Origin: Betaproteobacteria bacterium
Lineage (GTDB): Bacteria; Pseudomonadota; Gammaproteobacteria; Burkholderiales; Rhodocyclaceae
DNA length: 64,000 nt
Direction: 5' to 3'
Assembly: GCA_016234745.1 (NCBI GenBank)
Contig: JACRAR010000074.1
Location: 434,001-498,000, forward strand
This document shows positions 16,522 through 24,858 of this stretch, in pieces. Position numbers and translations under genes: made by a program. How positions within the stretch are numbered: position 1 is the first letter of the stretch; the number at the start of each line of letters is the position of its first letter. The notes under the pieces were generated by a model. The model saw only the letters and a program-made list of their open reading frames with translations, did not search any database and had not been told where the DNA came from.

Positions 16522-19287
16522 ATGAACAACCCGATACCCGTATCTGTCGTCGCATCGAGTGAGTCCCGCTATGTGCCGGCCTACTGCTACAACTGCGTCG
16601 CCGGCCCCGATCTCCTGACCGTCAAAGTCTGTAACGGCGTGGCCACCGAGGTCGGGCCGAATTTCGCCGGCAAGGGCGTGTTTCCCGGCGATGGCCGGCC
16701 CTGCGTCAAGGCGTATGGCCTGATCCAGAAAACCTATCATCCGGGGCGTGTCCTGACGCCGATGAGGCGCACCAACCCGAAGAAGGACAAGGACGAGGAT
16801 CCCGGTTTCGTGCCGATCTCCTGGGACGAGGCGCTCGATACGATTGCTGCACGGCTCAAGGAGGTGCACAGCCGCGGCGTGCTCGACGAGCAGGGTTTGC
16901 CGCGGCTCGCGGCAACCTTTGGTCATGGCGGCACGCCGGCCAACTACATGGGTACTTTCCCAGCCTTTCTTGCGGCCTGGGGCGCGATCGACTACAGCTT
17001 CGGTTCGGGACAGGGCGTCAAGTGCGTGCATTCCGAGCACCTCTACGGCGAGTACTGGCATCGCGCCTTCACCGTTGCCGCCGACACGCCGCATTGCAAT
17101 TACATCGTGTCCTTTGGCGCCAATGTTGAAGTCACCGGCGGCGTCTGCGCCGTTGCGCGCCACGCCGATGCGCGGGTGCGCGGGGCGAAGCGGGTGCAGG
17201 TCGAGCCGCACCTGTCGGTCACCGCTGCGGCTTCGGCGGAATGGATTCCAATCAAGCCCAAGACCGATCCGGCCTTCATGTTCGCCATGATCCATGTCAT
17301 GCTGCACGAGCATCCGCGCCAGCGCCTAGATGTCGAATTCCTGCGCAGCACGACATCCTCGCCCTATCTGGTCGGACCGCATGGCTACTACCTGCGCCAC
17401 CCGGTCACGCTGCAGCCGCTGCTCTGGGATGCGCGCGGCAACCTCGCCGTGGCGCATGACACGCCGAATGTCGAAGCCGCCCTGGAAGGCCGCTTCGAAG
17501 TCAGCGAGGCGACCGAGATCGGTGCCGACGAGGAGCGCTGGGATTACCCGCAAGTAACGGGAACCACGGCGTTCACCATGATGGTGGAGCACATGCGCCA
17601 GTTCAGCCCGGAGTGGGCGGAAGGCATCTGCGAAGTTCCGGCGGCGAAGATCCGTCGCGTTGCCGGCGAGTTCCTCGACAACGCCTGCATCGGCCAGATC
17701 ATGGAAGTGGATGGCAAGTTGTTGCCCTTCCGCCCGGTTTCGGTAACCCTGGGCAAGTCGGTGAACAATGGCTGGGGCGCCTATGAATGCTGCTGGTCGC
17801 GCACCGTCCTGGCGGTGCTGGTGGGTGCGCTGGAAGTCCCCGGCGGCACCCTGGGTACCACGGTGCGCCTCAACAAGCCGCACGACAACCGCCTGCAAAG
17901 CGTGGCGCCTGGCCCGGACGGCTTCATGATCAACTTCCTCAATCCCACCGAACGCAGCAAGTGGGCACGGCAGCCGACCAGCCGCCACGGCCACCGCACC
18001 CTGGTGCCGCTCGTCGGCAACAACGGCGCCTGGAGCCAGGCGCTGGGTCCCACCCATCTGGCATGGATGTTCCAGAACGCCGTGCCTGAAAACTGGCCGG
18101 CGCCGAGCACGCCGGAGGTCTGGATCGCCTACCGCACCAATCCGTCGATTTCGTTCTGGGATACGCGCAGCGTCACCAAGACCATGGCGAAGTTTCCCTT
18201 CACGGTGTGTTTCGCCTTCACGCCGGACGAAACCAACCACATGGCCGACATCCTGCTGCCCGATGCGACCGACCTGGAGGCGACCCAGTTGATTCGCCTC
18301 GGCAAGACCAAGTACATGGAGCAATTCTGGAAGCATCAGGGCTATGTCCTGCGCCAGCCCGTCGTCGCACCCCAGGGCGAAGCGCGCGACTTCACCTGGA
18401 TCGCCACCGAACTGGCAAAGCGGACCGGCTTGCTCGAGCGCTACAACGGCGCCATCAATCGCGGCGCCTGCGGCGTGGCATTGAAGACCGACCAGCGTGA
18501 CTTCGCTTTGCCCGAAGATCAGGCGAATTCGGTCGATGCCATCTGGAATGCCGTCTGCCGTGCCGCCAGCCACGAGTTGACCGGCGGCGAGGAAGTGCGG
18601 GACCTGGACTGGTTCAAGAAGAACGGACTGCTCGCCAAGCCTTTCGAGCAGACCAATTGGTATCTCTACCCGACCATGAAGGAACAGGGCTTGCGCTTCG
18701 AACTACCCTACCAGGAGCGGCTGATGCGTTCCGGGCGCGAACTCGCCAACCGCATGCATGAAAACGGCATGAAGTGGTGGGACCGCCAGCTCGAGGAATA
18801 CCAGCCCCTGCCGCTCTGGCACGACTTTCCCGGCATCTGGGAACAGGACATCGTGCGGCATGGCAAGAAGCCGGAAGACTTCCCGTTCTGGCTCATCGCC
18901 ACCAAGAGCATGCAATATCACTCCGGCGGCAACGTCGCGATCCAGTTGATGGACGAAATGGCTCAAAACATGCGCGGTCATGGCGGCGTGATTATCAACA
19001 CCAAAACCGCCGAGAAGCTCGGCATCGAGGAAGGCGATCTGCTTGAGGTGAGTTCCGTGATCGGCGCCACCGAAGGGCCGGCGGTCCTGTTCCAGGGCAT
19101 CCGCCCGGACACGCTGGTGATCGTCGGCCAGTTCGACCAGTGGGCGACGCCCTATGCCAAGGACATGAAGGCGCCGAGCCTCAACACCATCGCGCCGATG
19201 TCCCTGGAACTGACCGACGCCACCGGCTCGGGTGCCGACATCGTGCGCGTGGCGATCAGGAAGATCGCTACAAGAGCTGCCGCGTGA
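16522..19287 (+). CDS. DMSO-reductase-family molybdopterin enzyme, stand-alone catalytic subunit
   Basis: 921 residues, cytosolic by appearance: no Tat or Sec signal. The N-terminus has CYNC (Cys22, Cys25) and GRPCVKAYG (Cys61), but the third cluster Cys expected four residues after Cys25 is Pro29, with Asp30 next. The pterin domains follow, including VPISWDEALD, Cys168 in VKCVHSEH as candidate metal ligand, TNPSISFWDT, FTPDETNHMADILLPDATDLE, and a C-terminal dinucleotide domain. Start ATG 16522 follows GAGGTG. No iron-sulfur or membrane subunit gene is adjacent. It resembles phenylacetyl-CoA oxidoreductase PadB or acetylene-hydratase-like enzymes only loosely; the substrate is unknown. Its 3' end overlaps the convergent hydroxylase operon by 20 bases. 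Confidence 0.85.
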   Translation: MNNPIPVSVVASSESRYVPAYCYNCVAGPDLLTVKVCNGVATEVGPNFAGKGVFPGDGRPCVKAYGLIQKTYHPGRVLTPMRRTNPKKDKDEDPGFVPISWDEALDTIAARLKEVHSRGVLDEQGLPRLAATFGHGGTPANYMGTFPAFLAAWGAIDYSFGSGQGVKCVHSEHLYGEYWHRAFTVAADTPHCNYIVSFGANVEVTGGVCAVARHADARVRGAKRVQVEPHLSVTAAASAEWIPIKPKTDPAFMFAMIHVMLHEHPRQRLDVEFLRSTTSSPYLVGPHGYYLRHPVTLQPLLWDARGNLAVAHDTPNVEAALEGRFEVSEATEIGADEERWDYPQVTGTTAFTMMVEHMRQFSPEWAEGICEVPAAKIRRVAGEFLDNACIGQIMEVDGKLLPFRPVSVTLGKSVNNGWGAYECCWSRTVLAVLVGALEVPGGTLGTTVRLNKPHDNRLQSVAPGPDGFMINFLNPTERSKWARQPTSRHGHRTLVPLVGNNGAWSQALGPTHLAWMFQNAVPENWPAPSTPEVWIAYRTNPSISFWDTRSVTKTMAKFPFTVCFAFTPDETNHMADILLPDATDLEATQLIRLGKTKYMEQFWKHQGYVLRQPVVAPQGEARDFTWIATELAKRTGLLERYNGAINRGACGVALKTDQRDFALPEDQANSVDAIWNAVCRAASHELTGGEEVRDLDWFKKNGLLAKPFEQTNWYLYPTMKEQGLRFELPYQERLMRSGRELANRMHENGMKWWDRQLEEYQPLPLWHDFPGIWEQDIVRHGKKPEDFPFWLIATKSMQYHSGGNVAIQLMDEMAQNMRGHGGVIINTKTAEKLGIEEGDLLEVSSVIGATEGPAVLFQGIRPDTLVIVGQFDQWATPYAKDMKAPSLNTIAPMSLELTDATGSGADIVRVAIRKIATRAAA

Positions 19288-20287
19288 CGCGCATGCGCGT
19301 TTCGCTCATGTCGTCGCCGCGCAGCTCGCGCAGGGCGTAGGCGATGAATTCGGGAACCACGTCCTTGCGCCAGTAGAGATCAAGGTCGGCGTTATCCATC
19401 GGCTTGGCGACTGCGCCGGCCTTTTTGCCCACAGCGGCGATCGCCTCATCGGTGAGTTTGCCGCCGACCAGGAGCTGTCCCGCTTCGGTGAGCAGCGGAT
19501 GTGAAGAGACCGCGCCCAGCACGATGCGGGCCTCCTCGACCGTGCCGTCCGGCGCGGTGCGCACCGCAGCCGCCACGCCGAGCAGCGGAAAGTCGAAGGA
19601 TCCGCGGCGGCGCAGTTTCCAGTAGGTGCTCTTCCAGCCGGCCAGGTCGGGCAGCATCACTTCGGTGAGAATTTCATCGGGGCGGCGCGCCAGATAGTCG
19701 ATGCCGTCGTTGCAGTAGAGTTCGTTGAGCGCCAGATCGCGCTCGCCTTCGGCCGAGATCAGGCGCACTTTGGCACCCAGCGAAATCAGGGCCGGTGCGG
19801 TGTCGGTCGAGGAGACGGCAAGGCAGCGCTTGCTGCGCGTGGCGACCCAGCAGGTCTGGCCGTCGCGCTTCATGCAGAAGTCGATGGCGCGGCGCCAGTC
19901 CTCGTTCTGGTTGTAGTAGAGGCAGCGCGTGTCGAGGCAGAGGTTGCCGCCGAGCGTGCCCATGTTGCGCAAATGCGGCGAAGCCACCTGCGCGGCGGCT
20001 TGCCACAGGCCGCGATATTTTTCTCGCACTTGTGGCGCGGCCACCACTTCGCTGAGCGTGAGTCCGGCGCCGAGCGTCAGTCCCTTGCCGTTGGCGATGC
20101 GCTTCAAGCCCTCGACCTGGCGCAGCGAGACCAGCGTCGCCGGTGTCTGCTGGCGGCGCTTCATGTTGGGCAGCAGGTCAGTGCCGCCGGCAATCAACAT
20201 GGCATCGCCGCCTTCCGCCGCCAGGATGTGCGCGGCTTCGGCGACGCTGCGCGGGGCATGATATTTGAACCAGGGCAGTCGCATCAT
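19268..20287 (-). CDS. hcrB: 4-hydroxybenzoyl-CoA reductase-type hydroxylase, FAD/[4Fe-4S] beta subunit
   Basis: 339 residues. FAD-binding domain of the CO dehydrogenase M type (MLIAGGTDLLPNMK, NMGTLGGNLCLDTRC). The feature that separates HBCR from other xanthine oxidase-family enzymes is the inserted cluster loop with Cys122, Cys138, Cys146 and Cys155; from memory these match the ligand positions in the Thauera aromatica beta subunit. The extra cluster gives HBCR its low-potential path for reductive removal of a phenolic hydroxyl. The gene overlaps the alpha gene start by 4 bases and ends 20 bases inside the convergent DMSO-family gene. The symbol is by homology; the true substrate may differ. 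Confidence 0.85.
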   Translation of the reverse strand: MMRLPWFKYHAPRSVAEAAHILAAEGGDAMLIAGGTDLLPNMKRRQQTPATLVSLRQVEGLKRIANGKGLTLGAGLTLSEVVAAPQVREKYRGLWQAAAQVASPHLRNMGTLGGNLCLDTRCLYYNQNEDWRRAIDFCMKRDGQTCWVATRSKRCLAVSSTDTAPALISLGAKVRLISAEGERDLALNELYCNDGIDYLARRPDEILTEVMLPDLAGWKSTYWKLRRRGSFDFPLLGVAAAVRTAPDGTVEEARIVLGAVSSHPLLTEAGQLLVGGKLTDEAIAAVGKKAGAVAKPMDNADLDLYWRKDVVPEFIAYALRELRGDDMSETRMRVTRQLL

Positions 20288-22767
20288 GATGCGGTCACCT
20301 CCATGCGGGAGTGTGAGGATTGTGAGGATTGTGCGGATGGTCTGGATACATTCTTGGATTCGTTGCCATCGCCGCCTTCCCCGGGCGGCAGCACGAACAC
20401 GCTTTCCGGATAGGGCACCTCGGGAAAGCTCTCCGGTCCGATGCGCGGCGTCTTGCCCTCGCGCTTCAGCACCAGGGCGCGCAGGATTTTGTCGGGGGTG
20501 ATCGGCACTTCATCGATGCGCACGCCGACCGCGTCCCAGATCGCATTGGCGACGGCCGGCATCACCGGCAGCAGCGGGCCCTGGCCGGCTTCCTTGGCGC
20601 CGAACGGGCAGTTCGGATCGGGATCCTCGACCAGCATCACCTCCACATCCGGCATGTCCAGCGCGGTCAGTGTCTTGTACTCGAGCATCGAGGGAATCCT
20701 GTGCACCAGGGCAGCGGAAAGTTTGGGCGGAAGGCGGCGGAAGGCCTGCTCCTCCATGAGCGCCTCGCTGAGGCCCATATACACGCCGCCGATCACCTGG
20801 CCACGGGCATGGACCGCGTTGATGGCGCGGCCGATGTCGTGGGCGACCCAGATTTTCGGGATGTGCACCATCCCGGTGGCGCGATCGACCTCGGTCTCGA
20901 CCACGCAGGCGGAGAAGGAATAGGCAGGCGACGGGCCGACGCCGGAACCCTTGTACTTGCCCGGCTGCTTCGGTGGCGAGTAGTTGCCGACCGCGCCCAA
21001 GGTGCCGAACTTCGTTTCAGCCAGCACCACGGCTTCGACGAAGCTCATGCCATGGTTCGGGTTGTCGGCGGCAAACACGCGTCCCTGCGACATCACCACC
21101 TGTTCCGGCAGTGTATCCAGTTGCTCGGCTGCCGCGGCAGTGATCAGTTCATGCACGCGGCCGGCCGCTTCCATCGCGGCGTTGCCCATCATCACCGTGA
21201 CGCGGCTGGAGTAGGAACCCAGGTCGACCGGGGTGAGGCCGGTATCGCCGGTCACGCAGCGCACTACGGAAGTGTCGATGCCCAGCACCTCGGCCACGAT
21301 GGCCGCGAGCACGTCATCCGAACCCTGTCCCACCTCGGTGGCGCCGCACATCACCGTCACCTGCCCACTGCGGTCGAGCAGGAGTTGCACGCCGGAATGC
21401 GGCATCTTGTTCCAGTAGATCGACACGCCCGCACCGGACATGTAGGTGCTGCAGGCGATGCCAATGCCGCGGCCTTCGGGCAGCTTGCCGTGCTTGTCCT
21501 TCCAGCCGGAGCGCTCGACCACCTGGCGGATGCACTCGGCCAGTCCATTGGAGCCGATCTTCAGCCAGTTGGCCGTCAGCGAATCGGCCTGGGTCACCAT
21601 GTTCAGGCGCATCTCTGCCGGGTCGAGGCCGAGCTTGGCGGCGATCTTGTCAAGCTGCACTTCCTGGCCGAAGCGCGGCTGCGGCGTACCATGCCCGCGC
21701 TTCGGGCCGCAGGCGGGCTTGTTGGTAAACACGCGGCAGGCCTCGAACTTGAAGCGCGGCAATTCGTAAGTCACCGGGGTCAGCACGCCGCTGTAGAAGG
21801 TGCTGGCCGGGCCATGCGAGCCGTAGGCGCCGCCGTCGAGCAGGGTCTGCAAATGCACGGCGGTGAGCTTGCCGTCCTTGCTTACGCCGGTGCGGAACTT
21901 CATCAGGATCGGGTGGCGGCCGCGGTGCTGGTAGAAAACTTCCTGGCGTGTCAGGCAGATTTTTACCGGCCGGCCGAGCATCAGCGCCGCTTTCGAAACG
22001 ACGATTTCGTGGCCGGCCGGGTCGCACTTGCCGCCGAAGCCGCCGCCGTTCTGGCAGGCGATGACGCGGATCTGCGAGGCGGGCATCTGCAAAGCGCGCG
22101 CCATCTGCCGATGCAGGTAATGCGGGTTCTGCGTGCTGGAGGAGAGCGTCAGCTTGCCATCGCCCTCGATGTGGGCGAGCGAGGCCTGCTGCTCCATCGC
22201 CATGTGGTTGTTGCCCTCGTAGAAGAACACATCCTCGAAGACATGGTCGGAGGCCGCCAGCGCCGCCTCGACGTCGCCGAATTCGTAGGACTGGTTGCGG
22301 TGGATGTTGCCCTGCTCGCCGTAGTCGTGGATGCGCGTCTCCGGCTGTTCCAGACCCTCCTGCGGCGAGGCGATGGTCGGCAGCGGCCGGTAAGTAACCT
22401 GGATAAGTTCGAGCGCTTCTTCGGCGGTCTTTTCATCGCGCGCGATGACTGCCGCCACCGGGTCGCCGACGTAGCGCACGCGTTCCGGTGCGAGCGGGTA
22501 TTCGTCCTGCGCCACCGGCATGATGCCGAAAGGCACCGGGAAATCCTTGCCCGTCAACACCAGATGCACGCCGGGATAGGCGCGCGCCTTGTCCACGTCG
22601 ATCGCCTCGATGATGGCGTGCGGATGCGGCGAGCGCAGCAGCTTGCAATGGAGCATGCGCGGCAGCGTCAAGTCGTCGGCAAAGCGCGCCAGGCCGGTGA
22701 CCTTGGCGCGCGCGTCGACGCGCCGGCGCGACTTGCCGACGACTTCCAGTTTCTTCTTGGCGTTCAT
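20284..22767 (-). CDS. hcrA: 4-hydroxybenzoyl-CoA reductase-type hydroxylase, molybdopterin alpha subunit
   Basis: 827 residues. Xanthine oxidase-family large subunit with the a/b hammerhead domain at the N-terminus, QNGGGFGGKCDPAGHE, a GATEVGQGSDDVLA pterin loop and a C-terminal GAKEAGQGPLLPV. In active family members the last motif has Glu (Glu726 in Thauera HBCR, from memory); here the codon is CAG, Gln729. The C-terminal tail of about 35 residues is Ser/Gln-rich, encoded by short GTGAGGATT repeats, and looks dispensable. It is the middle gene of a gamma-alpha-beta operon with 4-base overlaps. The substrate is probably an aromatic CoA thioester, but this is inference from the beta subunit. 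Confidence 0.83.
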   Translation of the reverse strand: MNAKKKLEVVGKSRRRVDARAKVTGLARFADDLTLPRMLHCKLLRSPHPHAIIEAIDVDKARAYPGVHLVLTGKDFPVPFGIMPVAQDEYPLAPERVRYVGDPVAAVIARDEKTAEEALELIQVTYRPLPTIASPQEGLEQPETRIHDYGEQGNIHRNQSYEFGDVEAALAASDHVFEDVFFYEGNNHMAMEQQASLAHIEGDGKLTLSSSTQNPHYLHRQMARALQMPASQIRVIACQNGGGFGGKCDPAGHEIVVSKAALMLGRPVKICLTRQEVFYQHRGRHPILMKFRTGVSKDGKLTAVHLQTLLDGGAYGSHGPASTFYSGVLTPVTYELPRFKFEACRVFTNKPACGPKRGHGTPQPRFGQEVQLDKIAAKLGLDPAEMRLNMVTQADSLTANWLKIGSNGLAECIRQVVERSGWKDKHGKLPEGRGIGIACSTYMSGAGVSIYWNKMPHSGVQLLLDRSGQVTVMCGATEVGQGSDDVLAAIVAEVLGIDTSVVRCVTGDTGLTPVDLGSYSSRVTVMMGNAAMEAAGRVHELITAAAAEQLDTLPEQVVMSQGRVFAADNPNHGMSFVEAVVLAETKFGTLGAVGNYSPPKQPGKYKGSGVGPSPAYSFSACVVETEVDRATGMVHIPKIWVAHDIGRAINAVHARGQVIGGVYMGLSEALMEEQAFRRLPPKLSAALVHRIPSMLEYKTLTALDMPDVEVMLVEDPDPNCPFGAKEAGQGPLLPVMPAVANAIWDAVGVRIDEVPITPDKILRALVLKREGKTPRIGPESFPEVPYPESVFVLPPGEGGDGNESKNVSRPSAQSSQSSHSRMEVTAS

Positions 22768-23276
22768 GCTTTCACCCGTTCGGCATGGCGACAGCAGCCT
22801 GCCGCCTTCTCGACCGATTCAACGATCTGCTGGTAACCGGTGCAGCGGCACAGATTGCCGGCCATGGCTTCCTTGATGCGCTGCGAACTTGGCTCAGGCT
22901 CGTTGTCGAGCAGGGCCTTGGCGGTCATGATCGCGCCGGGCGTGCAGTAGCCGCATTGCGAGCCGCCCAGGTCGGCGAAAGCCTCCTGCAGCGGGTGCAG
23001 TTCCGGACCATTGGCCAGGCCTTCGATGGTTTCGATCGCCCGGCCTTCGCATTCAATGGCGAGCGTCAGGCAGGACAGCAGCGGCGCGCCATCCACCAGC
23101 ACGGCGCAGGCGCCGCACTCGCCGAGTTCGCAGCCATGCTTGGTGCCGGTGAGGCCGAGATCCTCGCGCAGCACCTCGAGCAGGGTCTTGTAGGGAGCGA
23201 AGGAGACTTCCATCTCCTCGCCGTTAACCTTGAGGGTGATATGCACCTTGCCTGGTACGGTGGCGGTTATGCCCAT
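22764..23276 (-). CDS. hcrC: 4-hydroxybenzoyl-CoA reductase-type hydroxylase, [2Fe-2S] gamma subunit
   Basis: 170 residues with two [2Fe-2S] clusters. The plant-ferredoxin-type cluster uses Cys49, Cys54, Cys57 and Cys69 (CELGECGAC then C), and the second helical domain uses Cys108, Cys111, Cys143 and Cys145 (CGYC, CRC). It passes electrons between the Mo site and the FAD of the partner subunits. It is first in the operon; 36 bases upstream of its ATG lies a 22-bp palindrome that may be the operator. Length and layout are standard. Confidence 0.92.
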   Translation of the reverse strand: MGITATVPGKVHITLKVNGEEMEVSFAPYKTLLEVLREDLGLTGTKHGCELGECGACAVLVDGAPLLSCLTLAIECEGRAIETIEGLANGPELHPLQEAFADLGGSQCGYCTPGAIMTAKALLDNEPEPSSQRIKEAMAGNLCRCTGYQQIVESVEKAAGCCRHAERVKA

Positions 23277-23312
23277 CGTCGACCTCCAATAAGAAATTCT
23301 AGAGTGACTTCA

Positions 23313-23334
23313 AATTGTTTGATATCCAACAATT
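23313..23334. promoter_or_regulatory. 22-bp palindrome, probable operator of the hydroxylase operon
   Basis: AATTGTTT-GATATC-style symmetry: arms AATTGTT and AACAATT flank a GATATC centre, with one mismatched pair in 11. It lies between divergent genes, 36 bases before hcrC and 69 before the DUF2478-like gene, in AT-rich DNA suited to promoters. The shape resembles MarR- or GntR-type operators; no regulator gene is nearby, so the protein is unknown. Confidence 0.6.
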
Positions 23335-23403
23335 AAAATTCTACACCAGAACCGGGTATATTTTGCAACAGCCAAGAATACGGCCGGCATGGTTTAATGC
23401 GTC

Positions 23404-23943
23404 ATGGAAAACACCCAGACATCACCCGTCGCAGTCATCGTCAATCGCACGCACCGCTCCGCCGACAGCGTGCTGGCCGAGTTCGCCAGCTACCTGCGCA
23501 GCCAGGGCTGGCAGGTGCGTGGCGTGGTGCAGGACAACGTCGTGTTTGACAACAACTGCGGCAGGCAGATGGTGCTGATTGATGTCAGCGACGGCAGCCG
23601 TTTCCCCATCTCGCAGAATCTCGGCACGGGCTCGGCTTCCTGCTGTGTCGATCCCGGCGGCGTCGTGGCGGCGAGCGTTGCCTTGCGGCGCGGTTTGACG
23701 GAGGGCGCCGACCTGGTGATCGCCAATCGTTTCGGCGAACTCGAAGCGGGCGGCGGCGGATTTGCGGCAGAGATGCTGGCCTTGATGGCCGAGGGCATCC
23801 CGTTGCTCACCGTGGTGAATGAAAGATATCTCGAGGAGTGGCGGCGCTTCAGCGGCAATGCCGCAGAAGAACTGGAGCCGCAGCGTGAGGCCCTGGAAGC
23901 CTGGTTCACCGCGCTGGCAGGACAGCGGAAGCCGGCGCGCTAG
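23404..23943 (+). CDS. DUF2478-like protein of the Mo/W locus
   Basis: 179 residues, cytosolic. VAVIVNRTHRSADSVLAEFA at the start and DLVIANRFGELEAGGGGF later recall the DUF2478 family, members of which are often found next to molybdenum-enzyme or molybdate-transport genes; the function is not known. Conserved-looking cysteines lie in NNCGR (about 56) and ASCCVDPGG (about 79-80), which could bind metal or a cofactor. It is divergent from the hydroxylase operon and shares its palindromic control region, and it converges on the tungstate-binding gene. Family assignment is from memory of the pattern and moderate in certainty. Confidence 0.65.
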   Translation: MENTQTSPVAVIVNRTHRSADSVLAEFASYLRSQGWQVRGVVQDNVVFDNNCGRQMVLIDVSDGSRFPISQNLGTGSASCCVDPGGVVAASVALRRGLTEGADLVIANRFGELEAGGGGFAAEMLALMAEGIPLLTVVNERYLEEWRRFSGNAAEELEPQREALEAWFTALAGQRKPAR

Positions 23944-23973
23944 AACGACCGGCCTTCCCGAAAACCCGTTGTG

Positions 23974-24837
23974 TCACTCGTCGTAACGGCGAGCGTAGAC
24001 CATGTCATTGTAGAGCCCCTCACCGAACTTGTCCTTGCCGTATTCGGCAATGATCTTCTGGCCATCCGCCGAGGCGACGTAAGCCACAAACTTCTCGGCC
24101 GTGTCGCGCCCGGCTGTTGCCCCGGGCGGCGCTGTAAGCGCATGATAGGTGTTCACCAGCGCCCGGTCGCCGCGGAAAAGAATCTGCAGGTCGGGAGCCA
24201 CGCCCTTTTCCATGATCCAGGTGCTCGAGTCGGACATGAAATAGGCTTTTTCGGCATTGGCGCGCTTGAGGCTCGCGGTCATGAAATCCTTGGTTACGAT
24301 GTACCAGGCACCGCCGGGCTGAACGCCGGCTTTTTGCCAGATTTGCATTTCCTTCTGGTGGGTGCCGGAGTTGTCGCCGCGTGATACAAAGTTTGCGCTG
24401 GCGGCGGCGATGCGACGATAGGCGTCTGCTGCGCTTTCGGCCTTGGCGATTTGCGCCGGGTCATGCTTGGGACCGACGATGTAGAACTCGTTTGATCCGA
24501 TCAATGTTTTGCCGGTGGCCCAGCCATCCTTGACTGCTTTATTGATCTGCTCCGGCGCATGCACCATGACCATGTCGACCTTCTTCTCCTGCAGCAGCTT
24601 GAGCGACGCGCCAGTGCCTGCCTTGATCCAGACCATTTGCGCATCGGCTCTCCGGGCAAAGTCCTCGGCCAGCAGTTTGAGCAAACCCAGTTCGCCCGGG
24701 CTGCCCGTGGCCAGAGTAAAGCGGTTCTTGCCATTGCCGTAAGTGGCGCCGGTTTCGACGGCCGCCCAGGTCGGGCGCGTGAGCGTCAGCAGACAGAGCG
24801 CCATCAAGGCGGCCAGTTTTGCGAATGTGCGTTGCAT
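23974..24837 (-). CDS. TupA-like oxyanion-binding protein (divergent copy)
   Basis: 287 residues with a signal peptide ending near TWAAVE, so periplasmic. The core follows the tungstate-binding TupA fold: TGSPGELGLLKLLAEDF, AGTGASLKLLQEKKVDMVMVHAPEQ, SNEFYIVGPKHDPA and SRGDNSGTHQKE, the last being the oxyanion-binding motif shared with the neighbouring TupA. It differs from classical TupA in the first motif, which lacks TTST, so its ligand could be tungstate, molybdate or another anion. A GGGAAAGGA ribosome site precedes the ATG. It lies 21 bases after the upstream TupA gene; no permease or ATPase gene follows. Confidence 0.82.
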   Translation of the reverse strand: MQRTFAKLAALMALCLLTLTRPTWAAVETGATYGNGKNRFTLATGSPGELGLLKLLAEDFARRADAQMVWIKAGTGASLKLLQEKKVDMVMVHAPEQINKAVKDGWATGKTLIGSNEFYIVGPKHDPAQIAKAESAADAYRRIAAASANFVSRGDNSGTHQKEMQIWQKAGVQPGGAWYIVTKDFMTASLKRANAEKAYFMSDSSTWIMEKGVAPDLQILFRGDRALVNTYHALTAPPGATAGRDTAEKFVAYVASADGQKIIAEYGKDKFGEGLYNDMVYARRYDE

Positions 24838-24858
24838 GATTTTCCTTTCCCTCGTCGA

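Noticed and set aside
20329-22836. Open frame of over 800 codons antisense to hcrA
   Set aside because: Composition is that of a GC-rich shadow frame (His/Arg/Gly/Ala-rich, no recognisable motif), and the opposite strand encodes a clear enzyme.
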